A stretch of 64,000 nucleotides of DNA from Shinella lacus (GCF_010994755.1 NZ_WHSB02000021.1:35766-99765); one strand, 5' to 3'; numbered from the stretch's first letter, positions 26,301 to 35,524 are shown. Notes: generated from the sequence alone by a model not told the origin. Numbers and translations: made by a program.

Positions 26301-27899
26301 GTGCGGGATCATCTTGGCCGAGCCTGTATCCAGGTCTTTCTGACCGGTATCTTCTGGTGCTGCCTCGCTGTGGCAGCGATGGCGCATGCCTCGTTGACGG
26401 GCGCTGTGCCCGCTGATGGCGCCGTCGTCAATGCTCCGCCGAAAACCCTGTCGCTGTCCTTCAGCGAGCCGGTGTCGCCGCTCGTGCTGCGGCTCATCCT
26501 GCCCGATGGGCAGTCGAAGACGCTGGAGACATTCGTTCTGCGCGACCGCACACTCGAGATCGCGGCACCCGGCGACCTTGCGGCGGGAACCCACGTGCTT
26601 GCCTGGCGCGTCGTCTCCGAGGACGGACATCCCGTCGCGGGTTCCACGATCTTTTCGATTGGCGCGCCGAGCAGCGCGCCGCAGGCTGCCGGGGAAGCGA
26701 TCGACTGGCCGGTGAGGACGGCGCTATGGCTTGCCCGCATCGCGATGTATGCCGGCCTGTTCTTCGGGATAGGCGGCCTTTTCGCCGTCCGGTGGCTGAT
26801 CCCCGATGGCGCCGCTGGATTGCCGGTCATAAAAATGGCCCTGTTGCTCGGCTTCTCGGCGACGGTGGTTTCCCTGGGATTGCAGGGGCTCGATGCCTTG
26901 GGTGCTCCGCTCTCCAATCTTACTGATCGTGCGGTATGGAGCGCGGGGCTCGCGACGAGTTTCGGCCTGACCGTCGTCGTGCTCTCCTTTGCGTTCCTTC
27001 TGGCGCTGGTAACCTCTTCAAGGGCAACTTTTTCGGGCCGCGCGGCATCGCTTGTAGCCGTTGTCGCCGGAAGCGCGGCGATGGCATTGAGTGGCCATGC
27101 AAGTTCGGCGACGCCGCAATGGCTGATGCGGCCGGCGGTCTTCGTGCATGTAGTCACGATTGCCATCTGGATCGGCTCTCTCCCACCACTGGCCTACGCT
27201 TTGCAGCATGGAGGCGATGCCGCGCGGCAGGCGCTTGGCCGGTTCTCCCGCCTTATCCCCGTTTGCGTCGCTGCACTGACCGCGGCCGGCCTGCTGCTGG
27301 CCATCGTACAGGTCCAGACATTCGATGCGCTCGTTTCGACGGCCTATGGGAATGTGCTTCTCGCGAAGACGGCGCTGCTCGTCGTCCTGTTTCTTCTCGT
27401 GGTGGCCAACCGCTGGGTCTTCACCAAGCCAGCCGAACGCGGCGAGCTGGGCTCCGCACGGCGGCTTGCCCGCGCTATTATCATCGAGACCATGATCGCC
27501 CTCGCCATTTTTGCTGTCGCCGCCACATGGCGGTTCACGCCGCCGCCTCGCGCGTTGGCGATTGCGGCTGCGCAGCCGGTGTCGATCCATATCCACGCGG
27601 ACAAGGCGATGGCTGAAATTGCCGTCACGCCCGGACGTGCCGGTCCGGTCGAGGTGTCCGGCATCATTCTGGCACCGGATTTCACGACCATGATCCCGAA
27701 GGAGGTGACCTTCGTGCTTTTCAATCCGCAGGCGGGTATCGAGCCGATGCGCAGGAAAGCGACCTTGCAGGCTGACGGTGTGTGGCGGGCCTCCGGCGTC
27801 GTAGTGCCGATCGCGGGACAATGGCACCTGAGGGTCGACATTCTCGTTAGCGACTTTGAACTTGTCCGGCTTCAGGACACGATTGAAATACCACGATAA
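26301..27899 (+). CDS. CopC-CopD fusion copper importer
   Basis: A 532-residue fusion. A signal peptide ending AAMAHASLTG exposes the CopC N-terminal His; the CopC domain (about 28-125) has AHASLTGAVPADGAVV and EDGHPVAGSTIF. A CopD membrane domain of eight or so helices follows, with VHVVTIAIWIGSLPPLAY, and a C-terminal soluble part with LNPQAGIEPM-like FVLFNPQAGIEPMRRKA. Start GTG 26301 has GGAG 8 bases upstream. Such YcnJ-like proteins take copper into the cytosol. Confidence 0.92.
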   Translation: MRDHLGRACIQVFLTGIFWCCLAVAAMAHASLTGAVPADGAVVNAPPKTLSLSFSEPVSPLVLRLILPDGQSKTLETFVLRDRTLEIAAPGDLAAGTHVLAWRVVSEDGHPVAGSTIFSIGAPSSAPQAAGEAIDWPVRTALWLARIAMYAGLFFGIGGLFAVRWLIPDGAAGLPVIKMALLLGFSATVVSLGLQGLDALGAPLSNLTDRAVWSAGLATSFGLTVVVLSFAFLLALVTSSRATFSGRAASLVAVVAGSAAMALSGHASSATPQWLMRPAVFVHVVTIAIWIGSLPPLAYALQHGGDAARQALGRFSRLIPVCVAALTAAGLLLAIVQVQTFDALVSTAYGNVLLAKTALLVVLFLLVVANRWVFTKPAERGELGSARRLARAIIIETMIALAIFAVAATWRFTPPPRALAIAAAQPVSIHIHADKAMAEIAVTPGRAGPVEVSGIILAPDFTTMIPKEVTFVLFNPQAGIEPMRRKATLQADGVWRASGVVVPIAGQWHLRVDILVSDFELVRLQDTIEIPR

Positions 27900-28113
27900 A
27901 ACCGTCCCGTTTTTGGTGGGACAGTCTGCTTCAACTCAGCAAACGGCATCTCGCCGAGCTATTGGGCGTGCCCAGCTTGCCGCAGTTGGTAATGGGTTCG
28001 GCACTCGCCATATGCCTCTGAAACGCGAAATTTGAAATATGCGACTGCTTTCGGATTGACGATGCGGTTTTCGCCGATCGCACACGACGGCCGTGGACCT
28101 TCAAGGCGTCAGT

Positions 28114-28317
28114 TCAATTCTCCCAACTCTGCGCGGTGGCGAGGTATCCAAGGGCGAAGACGGATCCCAGGCCATAGACAATCAAAACTCCCGCTAGGCA
28201 TGTCGTTGGATTGCCAACGCTGGTTGGCGCCCCCAGGATCAAGGCGACCGCAGTGAGACCACCAATTGAGAAGCCTATCAACAAACGTGTGACCATGAAT
28301 TTGATCATAGGCGGCAT
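28114..28317 (-). CDS. Small membrane protein
   Basis: A 67-residue protein with two hydrophobic helices (TRLLIGFSIGGLTAVALILG and CLAGVLIVYGLGSVFALGYL). It ends the minus-strand cbb3 series, 12 bases after the next gene upstream, and is probably co-transcribed. ATG 28317 is chosen; ATG 28308 is possible. No family is recognised. Confidence 0.55.
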   Translation of the reverse strand: MPPMIKFMVTRLLIGFSIGGLTAVALILGAPTSVGNPTTCLAGVLIVYGLGSVFALGYLATAQSWEN

Positions 28318-28329
28318 GGAGCGAGCCTT

Positions 28330-28599
28330 TCAACGTGGCGTTCCGCGTGCAACGGAGAACACAGCTCCGATCAGACCGCCTGTGACCACGCCCGCCGAAC
28401 CGCCTGCAAGGCCGCCGATCAAGCAATAGAGGACCGCAGAAGCATCGAGTTGCGGAGCCGCCACGATCGCGGCCACGACACCGACCGCCGCGCCGACTGA
28501 CCCGAGCACAAAGCCAAGTCCGGTTACGGCGTCGGAGGGGTCGACGACAACCTGTTGATGGTTACCCTCTTGAATCTTGGGCCGATCCTCATCTGTCAT
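28330..28599 (-). CDS. Glycine-rich small membrane protein
   Basis: An 89-residue protein with a hydrophilic N-terminus (MTDEDRPKIQEGNHQ) and two Gly/Ala-rich helices (GLGFVLGSVGAAVGVVAAIV and LIGGLAGGSAGVVTGGLIGA). It starts one base after fixS ends, so it is in the same operon. Gly-zipper helices of this kind suggest oligomeric packing in the membrane. Function unknown. Confidence 0.6.
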   Translation of the reverse strand: MTDEDRPKIQEGNHQQVVVDPSDAVTGLGFVLGSVGAAVGVVAAIVAAPQLDASAVLYCLIGGLAGGSAGVVTGGLIGAVFSVARGTPR

Positions 28600-28600
28600 C

Positions 28601-28795
28601 TCATCCTCCATTCCTGGACATATGCCGCCGTCGGTCGCGGTCGATTGCATCGTCTTCGTCGCTGTCGAGCAGAATTCTGGCGGCGGCCCCGTCGAGATCC
28701 TCGTATTGTCGAGTACGCAGGGACCATAGGAAGGCGAGGAGCCCAGCGATACCCATAACGATCGAAAGTGGAACGAGCACGCTGATGGCCGTCAT
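28601..28795 (-). CDS. fixS: FixS/CcoS, cbb3 oxidase assembly protein
   Basis: A 64-residue single-helix protein (SVLVPLSIVMGIAGLLAFLWSL) followed by the CcoS hallmark RQYEDLDGAAARILLD. CcoS is needed for cofactor insertion into CcoN. Its start overlaps the fixI stop by 4 bases. Confidence 0.93.
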   Translation of the reverse strand: MTAISVLVPLSIVMGIAGLLAFLWSLRTRQYEDLDGAAARILLDSDEDDAIDRDRRRHMSRNGG

Positions 28796-31035
28796 GTCCT
28801 TGCCTCCAAGACGGATTTCGCCATGTTCTCTCCAGACCGTGGCGCACGCGCGAGGCGTAGCGCGTTGGCGACCACGATGAGCGAGGACGAGGACATCGCA
28901 AGGGCCGCTATAAGCGGCGTCACATATCCGCTGAATGCAATGGGCAGGCTGATGAGGTTATAGAGGGCGGCGAGCACGAAATTTTGTCGGATAAGTCCGG
29001 CCGCCTTTTCCACGCTATCGAACACATCCGTCACAACGCGCAGATCATTGCCAAGGAAAACGAAGTCAGCGGCGCTGCGGCCGACGTCACTCGCCGACGT
29101 CGGCGCCATGGATGCGTCTGCGGCGCGCAGCGCCGGCGCATCGTTGATCCCGTCGCCGATCATCAGCACCCCGTGCCCGGCCGCCTGCAGGTTCTTTATC
29201 GCCCGGACCTTTTCGGTAGGCAGAAGCCGGGCGCGCCTATCGGTGATGCCGAGCGCGTTGGCAACCACCTCGACGGCTTCGAGGGAATCACCGGAGAGCA
29301 GGACGACCTCAAAGTGGCGGGCTTTCAGCGTTGCGACCAGATCGCGCGCGCCAGGTCGGATATCTTCGCCAAAGCTGAAACGCGCAAGGGCCTCACCGTT
29401 CTTCGAGAGCACGGTCATAACCGCTTCGTCCTGTGTGGTCAGAGCCCATTCAGGCCTGCCGAGCCGGTATAGGTCGCCGCCGAGGCGGCCTTCCAGCCCC
29501 ATTCCCGCCGTCTCCCTCACATCCGTAAAGGTGGGCGGCTTCTCTGCGGAGACACCTGCTTCGGCTATCGCCCTTGCCATCGGGTGGATGGAGGTGCGGG
29601 CCAGAGCGGTGGCGAGTTTGAGCGCTTCCGGAGTGATCCCGTCAATGCCGAGCAGGCGAGGCGCCCCCGTCGTCAGCGTGCCCGTCTTGTCGAAGACGAC
29701 CGTATCGATCTCGCGCAGGCGTTCAAAAGCGGAGCCGTCGGTTGCCATCACACCGCGTTCGAAGAGGTGGCGGGCCAGAGTGACCTGTACCATGGGTACC
29801 GCGAGCCCCAGCGCGCAGGGGCAAGTGATGATGAGAACGGCGACCGCGATAGTGAGCGCGGTATGCAAATTACCGCTCGCGATGAACCAGATGATGAAAG
29901 CGAGGACAGCGAGACTGTGAACAACGGGGGCATATAGGCCGGCTGCGCGGTCGGCGAGCCGCCGGTAGCGCGAGCGGCCATCCTCGGCCGCCTCGATCAT
30001 TCTCGTCATCTCGGCGACCGTGGAATCTGCCGGCGCGTTGGTGGCGCGCAGCACGAAGGGGTTGCCGAGGTTCAGTTCCCCCGCCTGCACGGCCTCCCCG
30101 GCGCGGACGCTGCGCCAAAGGCTTTCGCCGGTGATAAGGGCGGCGTCGAGTTCAGCGCGCCCGTTCTCCAACACCCCATCGGTCGGCACACGCTCGCCGG
30201 AAGCGATGCGAAGGCGCATCCGCGCCTTGATGTCTCCCAGTTCTACGAAGTCCAGCCTGCCGTCGTTTTGCAGCACGTTCGCCCCACGTGGGATCAGCCG
30301 TGTCAAGGCGGCGACAGCAGAGCGCGCTTTCCGACGCATCGCATGATCGAGCACCCGACCGATCAGCAGAACGAAGATCAGCGACGTGGCGGCCTCGAAA
30401 TAGGCATGGGGAGCGTTGGTGACGGTGTCGTAAAGACTGAGCGTGAAGGTGAGGAGGATGCCGATAGAGATTGGCACGTCCATATTGGTGCGGCCATGGG
30501 AGAGTGCCTGCCAGGCTGAGCGGTAGAAGCCCGCGCCTGCATAGAAAATTGCCGGCAGCGCAAGCAGTGCCGAGATTGCGTGGAACGTTTGTCGTGTCGC
30601 AGCGTCCGCCCCCGACCAGACTGAAACGGACAGCAGCATAACGTTCATGGAGCAGAAGCCGGCGACGGCGAGCGCACGCACCAGTCCCGCAAGAATCTCA
30701 TCCTCGCCGTCGATCTCGGCTGTGGGAAGGTTGGCCTCATATCCAATGGCTGTGATTGCTCCAAGGAGGTCTGGTGCAACCTGCCGATCTCGTTTCCAGT
30801 CGATCGTGACGCGGCGTAGCGAGAGGTTGGCGCGTGCCCGCTCAACGCCGGGCACCGCGGTGAGGGCGGCCTCGATCGCACCAATACAGGCACCGCAATG
30901 CATGGCGGGGATCGAGAGCACGCTCTGGCGAAGGCCGTTGCCGAGATCCTTGCTGGTCATCGCCAACTCGTCGGCTGAGAAGCCGGTACGCGATTGCGAT
31001 ATATCCAATCCTATCTCGGCGGCGCAGCAGGACAT
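28792..31035 (-). CDS. fixI: FixI/CcoI copper P-type ATPase
   Basis: A 747-residue P1B ATPase that supplies copper for cbb3 oxidase assembly. An N-terminal HMA domain carries AMHCGAC (Cys47, Cys50); the transport motif is CPC in IITCPCALGLAVP. Phosphorylation site DKTGTLTTG, the HP motif SIHPMARAIAEA and the hinge GDGINDAPAL are intact. The extra N-terminal Cys pair (MSCCAAE) is common in CcoI. Upstream in the operon is a DUF2189 protein instead of the usual fixG and fixH. Confidence 0.95.
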   Translation of the reverse strand: MSCCAAEIGLDISQSRTGFSADELAMTSKDLGNGLRQSVLSIPAMHCGACIGAIEAALTAVPGVERARANLSLRRVTIDWKRDRQVAPDLLGAITAIGYEANLPTAEIDGEDEILAGLVRALAVAGFCSMNVMLLSVSVWSGADAATRQTFHAISALLALPAIFYAGAGFYRSAWQALSHGRTNMDVPISIGILLTFTLSLYDTVTNAPHAYFEAATSLIFVLLIGRVLDHAMRRKARSAVAALTRLIPRGANVLQNDGRLDFVELGDIKARMRLRIASGERVPTDGVLENGRAELDAALITGESLWRSVRAGEAVQAGELNLGNPFVLRATNAPADSTVAEMTRMIEAAEDGRSRYRRLADRAAGLYAPVVHSLAVLAFIIWFIASGNLHTALTIAVAVLIITCPCALGLAVPMVQVTLARHLFERGVMATDGSAFERLREIDTVVFDKTGTLTTGAPRLLGIDGITPEALKLATALARTSIHPMARAIAEAGVSAEKPPTFTDVRETAGMGLEGRLGGDLYRLGRPEWALTTQDEAVMTVLSKNGEALARFSFGEDIRPGARDLVATLKARHFEVVLLSGDSLEAVEVVANALGITDRRARLLPTEKVRAIKNLQAAGHGVLMIGDGINDAPALRAADASMAPTSASDVGRSAADFVFLGNDLRVVTDVFDSVEKAAGLIRQNFVLAALYNLISLPIAFSGYVTPLIAALAMSSSSLIVVANALRLARAPRSGENMAKSVLEART

Positions 31036-31040
31036 GGTCG

Positions 31041-31850
31041 CTACCGCATTTCTTTATAGGCGTGCCAGGTGGCATGCCCGAGCCAGGGAAAGATCACGAC
31101 CAGACCCAGAAGCCCCGTCGCGACGGAGATGAGGAAAAGGCCGAGCACGATGGCGCCCCAGGCCAGCATGGGCGTGAGATTGTTCCAGACGAGCGCCGTG
31201 CTGACGCCCATGGCGGTCAACGCATCGACACGCCGGTCGAGCAGCATAGGGATGGAAAAGACGCTGACGGCGAAGGCAAAACCGGCGAACAGTGCCCCGA
31301 TCAGGCTACCTACCAGCAGCATGGCCCAGCCGGTGGGCGTGGTGAAGAGCATCCCGGTGACGTAGTCGAGCCCAGGAAAAGGGCGCACACCGAAGAACAG
31401 CGCATAGACAAGGACTGCCGCGCGCATCCAAAGGAGCATCAGCATGGCGAGCAACATGCCGGTGAAGAATACCTGCGCGCCCGCTAGCGGACGCACGGCC
31501 AGCATGGAGCGCAGCGTCGGCTGTGCGCCGGCCTCGATATCGCGGCTCTTGAGATAGAGGCCGGCGGCAACCAGCGGGCCGACGATCAGGAAACCCGCAA
31601 GTGCCGGGAAAAGGAAATAGTCCCGTCCGGTATGGAACATGTAGACGATGAAGACGATCGAGGCGATGAAGACCGCGAGCCCGTAGAGAAGGCTTGGTAC
31701 CGGGTTGGTCCACAGATCGCGCCAGCCGCTGGCGAGCCACCGCATGGGCGCTTGTGCCGACAGGTGGCGCTTCCATTGCTCGTTGCGCATCTCCTCGATA
31801 TCCGAGACTTCGGATACAAGTTCAGGCCTATGTTGCCTCGCAGCCATCAT
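31041..31850 (-). CDS. DUF2189 integral membrane protein
   Basis: A 269-residue protein with six or so helices and the DUF2189 pattern: WLASGWRDLWTNPVPSLLYG at the N-terminus, then GPLVAAGLYLKSRDIEAG and a long C-terminal hydrophobic region with FPWLGHATWHAYKEMR. AAGGAGACG precedes ATG 31850. Homologues are often found beside cbb3 oxidase genes in alphaproteobacteria, but their role is not established. It lies between the fixP/65-residue genes and fixI. Confidence 0.8.
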   Translation of the reverse strand: MMAARQHRPELVSEVSDIEEMRNEQWKRHLSAQAPMRWLASGWRDLWTNPVPSLLYGLAVFIASIVFIVYMFHTGRDYFLFPALAGFLIVGPLVAAGLYLKSRDIEAGAQPTLRSMLAVRPLAGAQVFFTGMLLAMLMLLWMRAAVLVYALFFGVRPFPGLDYVTGMLFTTPTGWAMLLVGSLIGALFAGFAFAVSVFSIPMLLDRRVDALTAMGVSTALVWNNLTPMLAWGAIVLGLFLISVATGLLGLVVIFPWLGHATWHAYKEMR

Positions 31851-31859
31851 CGTCTCCTT

Positions 31860-32057
31860 TCAGCACGCAGACTTGGCCGCGCGATATTCGCCCGGCGTTC
31901 CGCTTTTATCCTTTAGATGCGCCACGCAGCCCGTCTGGCTGGAGACTGCGACGTAAACGAGATGGGCATTGGCGCCCACGAAGACGACGATCGTTGCCGC
32001 CGCCAGAATCCAAAGGAGGTGAAACCCTCGCGGGCGGGCGGGCGCGGCATCCGTCAT
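31860..32057 (-). CDS. Small membrane protein of the fixNOQP operon
   Basis: A 65-residue single-helix protein: helix LLWILAAATIVVFVGANAHLVYVA, then a short periplasmic tail with two cysteines (TGCVAHLKDKSG, AAKSAC). Its ATG directly follows the fixP stop (TAGATG), so translation is coupled. No family name is recognised. The His/Cys tail could bind haem or copper, but this is speculative. Confidence 0.65.
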   Translation of the reverse strand: MTDAAPARPRGFHLLWILAAATIVVFVGANAHLVYVAVSSQTGCVAHLKDKSGTPGEYRAAKSAC

Positions 32058-32939
32058 CTAGGGTGCCCTCTTTCCGAGGTCGTCGACATAGAGCGCCAGC
32101 ACCTTTATCTCGGCCGGCGCCAGCCGCTCGTCCCAGGTCGGCATATGCCCCTGCCGGCCGCCGTGGATGGTCGCGATGATGCGCTGCAGGCTGCCGCCGT
32201 AGATCCATCGGTTGTCCGTGAGATTGGGAGCGCCAAGTTCCGGATTGCCCTTGGCGTCCTCGCCATGGCAGGCAATGCAGGTCGTCTGGAAAACCTCGCG
32301 GCCCCGGTCCATCTGATCGACGTTGTCGGCGGTGGACACGGCCGGATCGCTAAGGGAGGCAACGTAGCTCGCGACGTCCACTACCTGTCCGGCGTCGAGC
32401 ATCTCATCGCGGCCGAATGCGGGCATCTGGCCGACGCGGCTTTCCGCATGGCGCGAATTGATGCCTACTGTCAGCGTCTGCGCGATCGCTTCCGGCCCGC
32501 CACCCCAGATCCAGTCGTCGTCTGTGAGGTCGGGATAGTTCTCGCGGCCCTTGCCGTCGCGGCCGTGGCAGGCGGCGCAATTGTCGCCGAAGAGCTGATG
32601 GCCGTTGACACGCACCGTCTCCATCAGCGGTTCGTCGGCGCGAACCTCGTCGTAGGACAGGCTTTCGATGCGTGAAACCCAAGGGGCCCGCTCCCCGATG
32701 CCCTCCGTGATCGACGCCTCGACGGTTGCTTTTTGGTCGGCGCCGAGCACGCCCTTTGTATAAGTCTTGCCGAGTGGCCAGGTAGGCATCAGCACCCACC
32801 AGAGCACGGCGAAGATATGCGTGACGATAAGAAAGAGCAGGACGCCGCGCGGAATGGGCGTGTCGAGCTCGCGGATACCGTTCCAGATATGGCCCGTCGT
32901 CTTGCGGCCGCTGACGGGGTCGACCTCTTTTACTTCCAT
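32058..32939 (-). CDS. fixP: FixP/CcoP, dihaem cytochrome c subunit of cbb3 oxidase
   Basis: A 293-residue membrane-anchored cytochrome with one N-terminal helix (GVLLFLIVTHIFAVLWWVLM) and two haem sites, CAACH and CIACH, each followed by a conserved LTDDDWIWGG or LTDNRWIYGG stretch and a downstream Met (VGQMPAF, GHMPTW). It passes electrons from bc1 or soluble donors to CcoO and CcoN. ATG 32939 overlaps fixQ by 10 bases. Confidence 0.96.
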   Translation of the reverse strand: MEVKEVDPVSGRKTTGHIWNGIRELDTPIPRGVLLFLIVTHIFAVLWWVLMPTWPLGKTYTKGVLGADQKATVEASITEGIGERAPWVSRIESLSYDEVRADEPLMETVRVNGHQLFGDNCAACHGRDGKGRENYPDLTDDDWIWGGGPEAIAQTLTVGINSRHAESRVGQMPAFGRDEMLDAGQVVDVASYVASLSDPAVSTADNVDQMDRGREVFQTTCIACHGEDAKGNPELGAPNLTDNRWIYGGSLQRIIATIHGGRQGHMPTWDERLAPAEIKVLALYVDDLGKRAP

Positions 32940-33100
32940 GGGCCATCGTCCTCGTCGAAAATCTCCCGCTCCGCCCGTTCGAAACGCTCCCGGTTGGAGG
33001 GCAGGAAGGTGTAGATCAGCACGCAGATCGAAAAGCCCATCAGGTAAAACAGGCCCCACAATTTCGCGCCTTCGAGCAGTGTCTCGTGTGTCAGCGCCAT
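32930..33100 (-). CDS. fixQ: FixQ/CcoQ, small cbb3 oxidase subunit
   Basis: A 56-residue protein with one helix (LWGLFYLMGFSICVLIYTFL) followed by the typical PSNRERFERAEREIFDEDD tail. It stabilises CcoP in the cbb3 complex. It begins 9 bases after fixO and overlaps fixP. Confidence 0.92.
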   Translation of the reverse strand: MALTHETLLEGAKLWGLFYLMGFSICVLIYTFLPSNRERFERAEREIFDEDDGPWK

Positions 33101-33109
33101 CTCGTCACC

Positions 33110-33862
33110 TCAATTGTCCGGATCCGGCATCTGTTCCGGCGCGGCAGTGTTCTCATAGGCCGCGCGGGTGAGCTGGCCGAGTACCTGGAGATAGGCCACG
33201 AGCGCGTCCATCTCCGTCACATTGGTTGTCACACCGTCAAAGGCCGAGACCTGCGTCGCCTCGCCGTAGCGTTCCGTGACGCCGGACGATTGCTCGCTGT
33301 CGGGCACGGCCTGGCCATAGGCGTCGCGCGCGGCGTTCTCGATCATCTCGTCGGTATAGGGCACGCCGACGGCACGCTGCGCGCGAAGTGCCAGCGGCAG
33401 GTCGGCCAGCTTCAGCGGGTTGGTGCCAAGCCAGCGGTAGGACGGCATGTTGGATTCCGGTACGACGTCGCGCGGATTGTTGAGATGGGCGACGTGCCAG
33501 AAATCGGAATATTTGCCGCCGATGCGAGCAAGGTCCGGGCCGGTGCGCTTCGAGCCCCACAGCATCGGGTGATCGTATTTCGATTCGACGGCGAGCGAAT
33601 AGGGACCGTAGCGCTCCACCTCGTCACGGAGCGTGCGGATCATCTGGCTATGGCAGGCGTAACAGCCTTCACGCACGTAGATGTCGCGGCCGGCAAGTTC
33701 CAGCGGCGTATAGAGGCGCATGTCGGAGACGGTCTCGACCGTGTCGTCGATTGTGAAGAGTGGAGCGATCTCCACGATGCCGCCGACGCTTGCGGCGGCG
33801 ATAATGGCCAGCATGAAGCCCGTTGCGGAGCGTTCGAGTTTCCTGTGCATCAGTTCCGGCAT
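33110..33862 (-). CDS. fixO: FixO/CcoO, monohaem cytochrome c subunit of cbb3 oxidase
   Basis: A 250-residue protein with an N-terminal anchor helix (GFMLAIIAAASVGGIVEI) and the haem site CYACH at residues 67-71. Family signatures follow: GPYSLAVESKYDHPMLWGSKRTGPDL and the Met ligand region VVPESNMPSYRWL. It sits 3 bases after fixN. Confidence 0.96.
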   Translation of the reverse strand: MPELMHRKLERSATGFMLAIIAAASVGGIVEIAPLFTIDDTVETVSDMRLYTPLELAGRDIYVREGCYACHSQMIRTLRDEVERYGPYSLAVESKYDHPMLWGSKRTGPDLARIGGKYSDFWHVAHLNNPRDVVPESNMPSYRWLGTNPLKLADLPLALRAQRAVGVPYTDEMIENAARDAYGQAVPDSEQSSGVTERYGEATQVSAFDGVTTNVTEMDALVAYLQVLGQLTRAAYENTAAPEQMPDPDN

Positions 33863-33865
33863 CGG

Positions 33866-35524
33866 CTACTCCGCAGGCGTGGGGGTTGCGCCGCTGATCT
33901 GTCGCTCGTCGCCCGGCGAATCGTCGTCGAGGGCAAGCGTCGCGGCGGCGGGCGTACGAACGGTCATCCAGATATTATAGGCTGCGACGATCGCTCCGAT
34001 GAGGAAGAGAAGGCCGCCGAAGGCGCGCGCGATGTAATAGGGGTACATCGCCAGCAGCGTGTCCACGAAGGAATAGACGAGGGTGTTGTCTGGAGAATAG
34101 GTGCGCCACATGAGACCCTGGATGATACCCGAGTTCCACATGGCGAAGACGTAGATGAGCGTTCCCGCCAGCGCGAGCCAGAAGTGGACCTCGACCAGGA
34201 TCGCCGAGTGCATCCGCTCCCGCTTCCAGATCGCCGGCACCAGCGTGTAGAGCGAACCGAAGGTGATCATCGCGACCCAGCCGAGCGCGCCAGCGTGAAC
34301 GTGGCCAACCGTCCAGTCGGTATAGTGAGAAAGGGCGTTGACCGGGCGAATTGCCATGAACGAACCTTCGAAAGTGGAAAGTCCGTAAAAGAACGCCGCC
34401 ATCATCATGAAACGAAGGGTCGCGTCGTCGCGTACCTTGTGCCAGGCGCCGTTGAGGGTCAGCAGCGCGTTGCCCGCCGAGGCCCAGGAGGGTACAAGCA
34501 GCATTACGGAGAAGGTCATGCCGAGGTTCTGCACCCAGTGGGGCAGGGCGGTGTAGTGCAGGTGATGCGAGCCCGCCCACATGTAGAAGAAGGTGATGCC
34601 CCAGAAGCTGAGTATCGACAGCCGGTAGGAAAAGATCGGCCGCTCCGCGCGTTTGGGGAGGTAGTAGTAAAGCATTGCCAGGAAGCCGGCGGTCAGGAAA
34701 AACGCCACGGCATTGTGCCCGTACCACCATTGCACCATGGAATCCTGCACGCCCGCCCAGATCGTGTAGCTCTTCGCATGAGCAAACGAGAGCGGAACCG
34801 CGAGATTGTTCACGATGTGCAGGATGGCTACGACGATGATAAACGCCATGTAGTACCAGTTGGCCACATAAATATGAGGCTCCTTCCGGCGGGCAAGCGT
34901 ACGCACATAAAGCACGAAATAGGTGACCCAGACGATAACCAGCCAGATATCGGCGTACCATTCGGCTTCCGCATATTCCTTGGACTGGGTAACGCCGAGG
35001 AAATAGCCGGAAATCGCAATTAGACAGAAGAGGTTGAAGCCGAGGAGCACGAACCAGGGCGAAAGCTGATCGGCAAGGCGCGCCCGCGATGTTCGCTGAA
35101 CGACATGGAACGAGGTGGTGATCAGCGCATTGCCGCCGAAGCCGAAGATGACGCCGGACGTATGTGCCGGGCGGATGCGGCCGAAGCTTGCCCACGACGT
35201 ATCGAAGTTGAGACTGGGCCAGGCGAGCTGCGCGGCTGCCCACACGCCGATGAACATGCCGAAAATCGCCCAGAACAGCGTCAATCCCACGCCGACCTTG
35301 ATCGGATCGTCATAGTAGCGGGTGAGGCGGGCGGCGCTCGGCGGCGTGCCGAAGGCGCCGGAGAGGAGTAAGAAGAGCAGCGCGAGACAGTAGACGAGAA
35401 CCATAGCCCCGTGGATGCCGAGCACATCGGATCGTCCCGCAGCGGCCATTGCGATGCCGATGATTGCGAGCACGATCAGGATGATCGCACCGAAGTCCCG
35501 TTCCCCCGTCGTGAGTTGCCCCAT
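33866..35524 (-). CDS. fixN: FixN/CcoN, catalytic subunit of cbb3 oxidase
   Basis: A 552-residue haem-copper oxidase subunit I of the cbb3 class, with about 12 helices. Visible ligand regions are RIRPAHTSGVIFG (low-spin haem), QWWYGHNAVAFFLTAGFLAM (CuB His with the class-C active-site Tyr further along), WAGSHHLHYTALP and WTVGHVHAGALGW. It reduces O2 at very low concentration. First gene of fixNOQP, with an FNR/FixK box about 140 bases upstream. Confidence 0.97.
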   Translation of the reverse strand: MGQLTTGERDFGAIILIVLAIIGIAMAAAGRSDVLGIHGAMVLVYCLALLFLLLSGAFGTPPSAARLTRYYDDPIKVGVGLTLFWAIFGMFIGVWAAAQLAWPSLNFDTSWASFGRIRPAHTSGVIFGFGGNALITTSFHVVQRTSRARLADQLSPWFVLLGFNLFCLIAISGYFLGVTQSKEYAEAEWYADIWLVIVWVTYFVLYVRTLARRKEPHIYVANWYYMAFIIVVAILHIVNNLAVPLSFAHAKSYTIWAGVQDSMVQWWYGHNAVAFFLTAGFLAMLYYYLPKRAERPIFSYRLSILSFWGITFFYMWAGSHHLHYTALPHWVQNLGMTFSVMLLVPSWASAGNALLTLNGAWHKVRDDATLRFMMMAAFFYGLSTFEGSFMAIRPVNALSHYTDWTVGHVHAGALGWVAMITFGSLYTLVPAIWKRERMHSAILVEVHFWLALAGTLIYVFAMWNSGIIQGLMWRTYSPDNTLVYSFVDTLLAMYPYYIARAFGGLLFLIGAIVAAYNIWMTVRTPAAATLALDDDSPGDERQISGATPTPAE

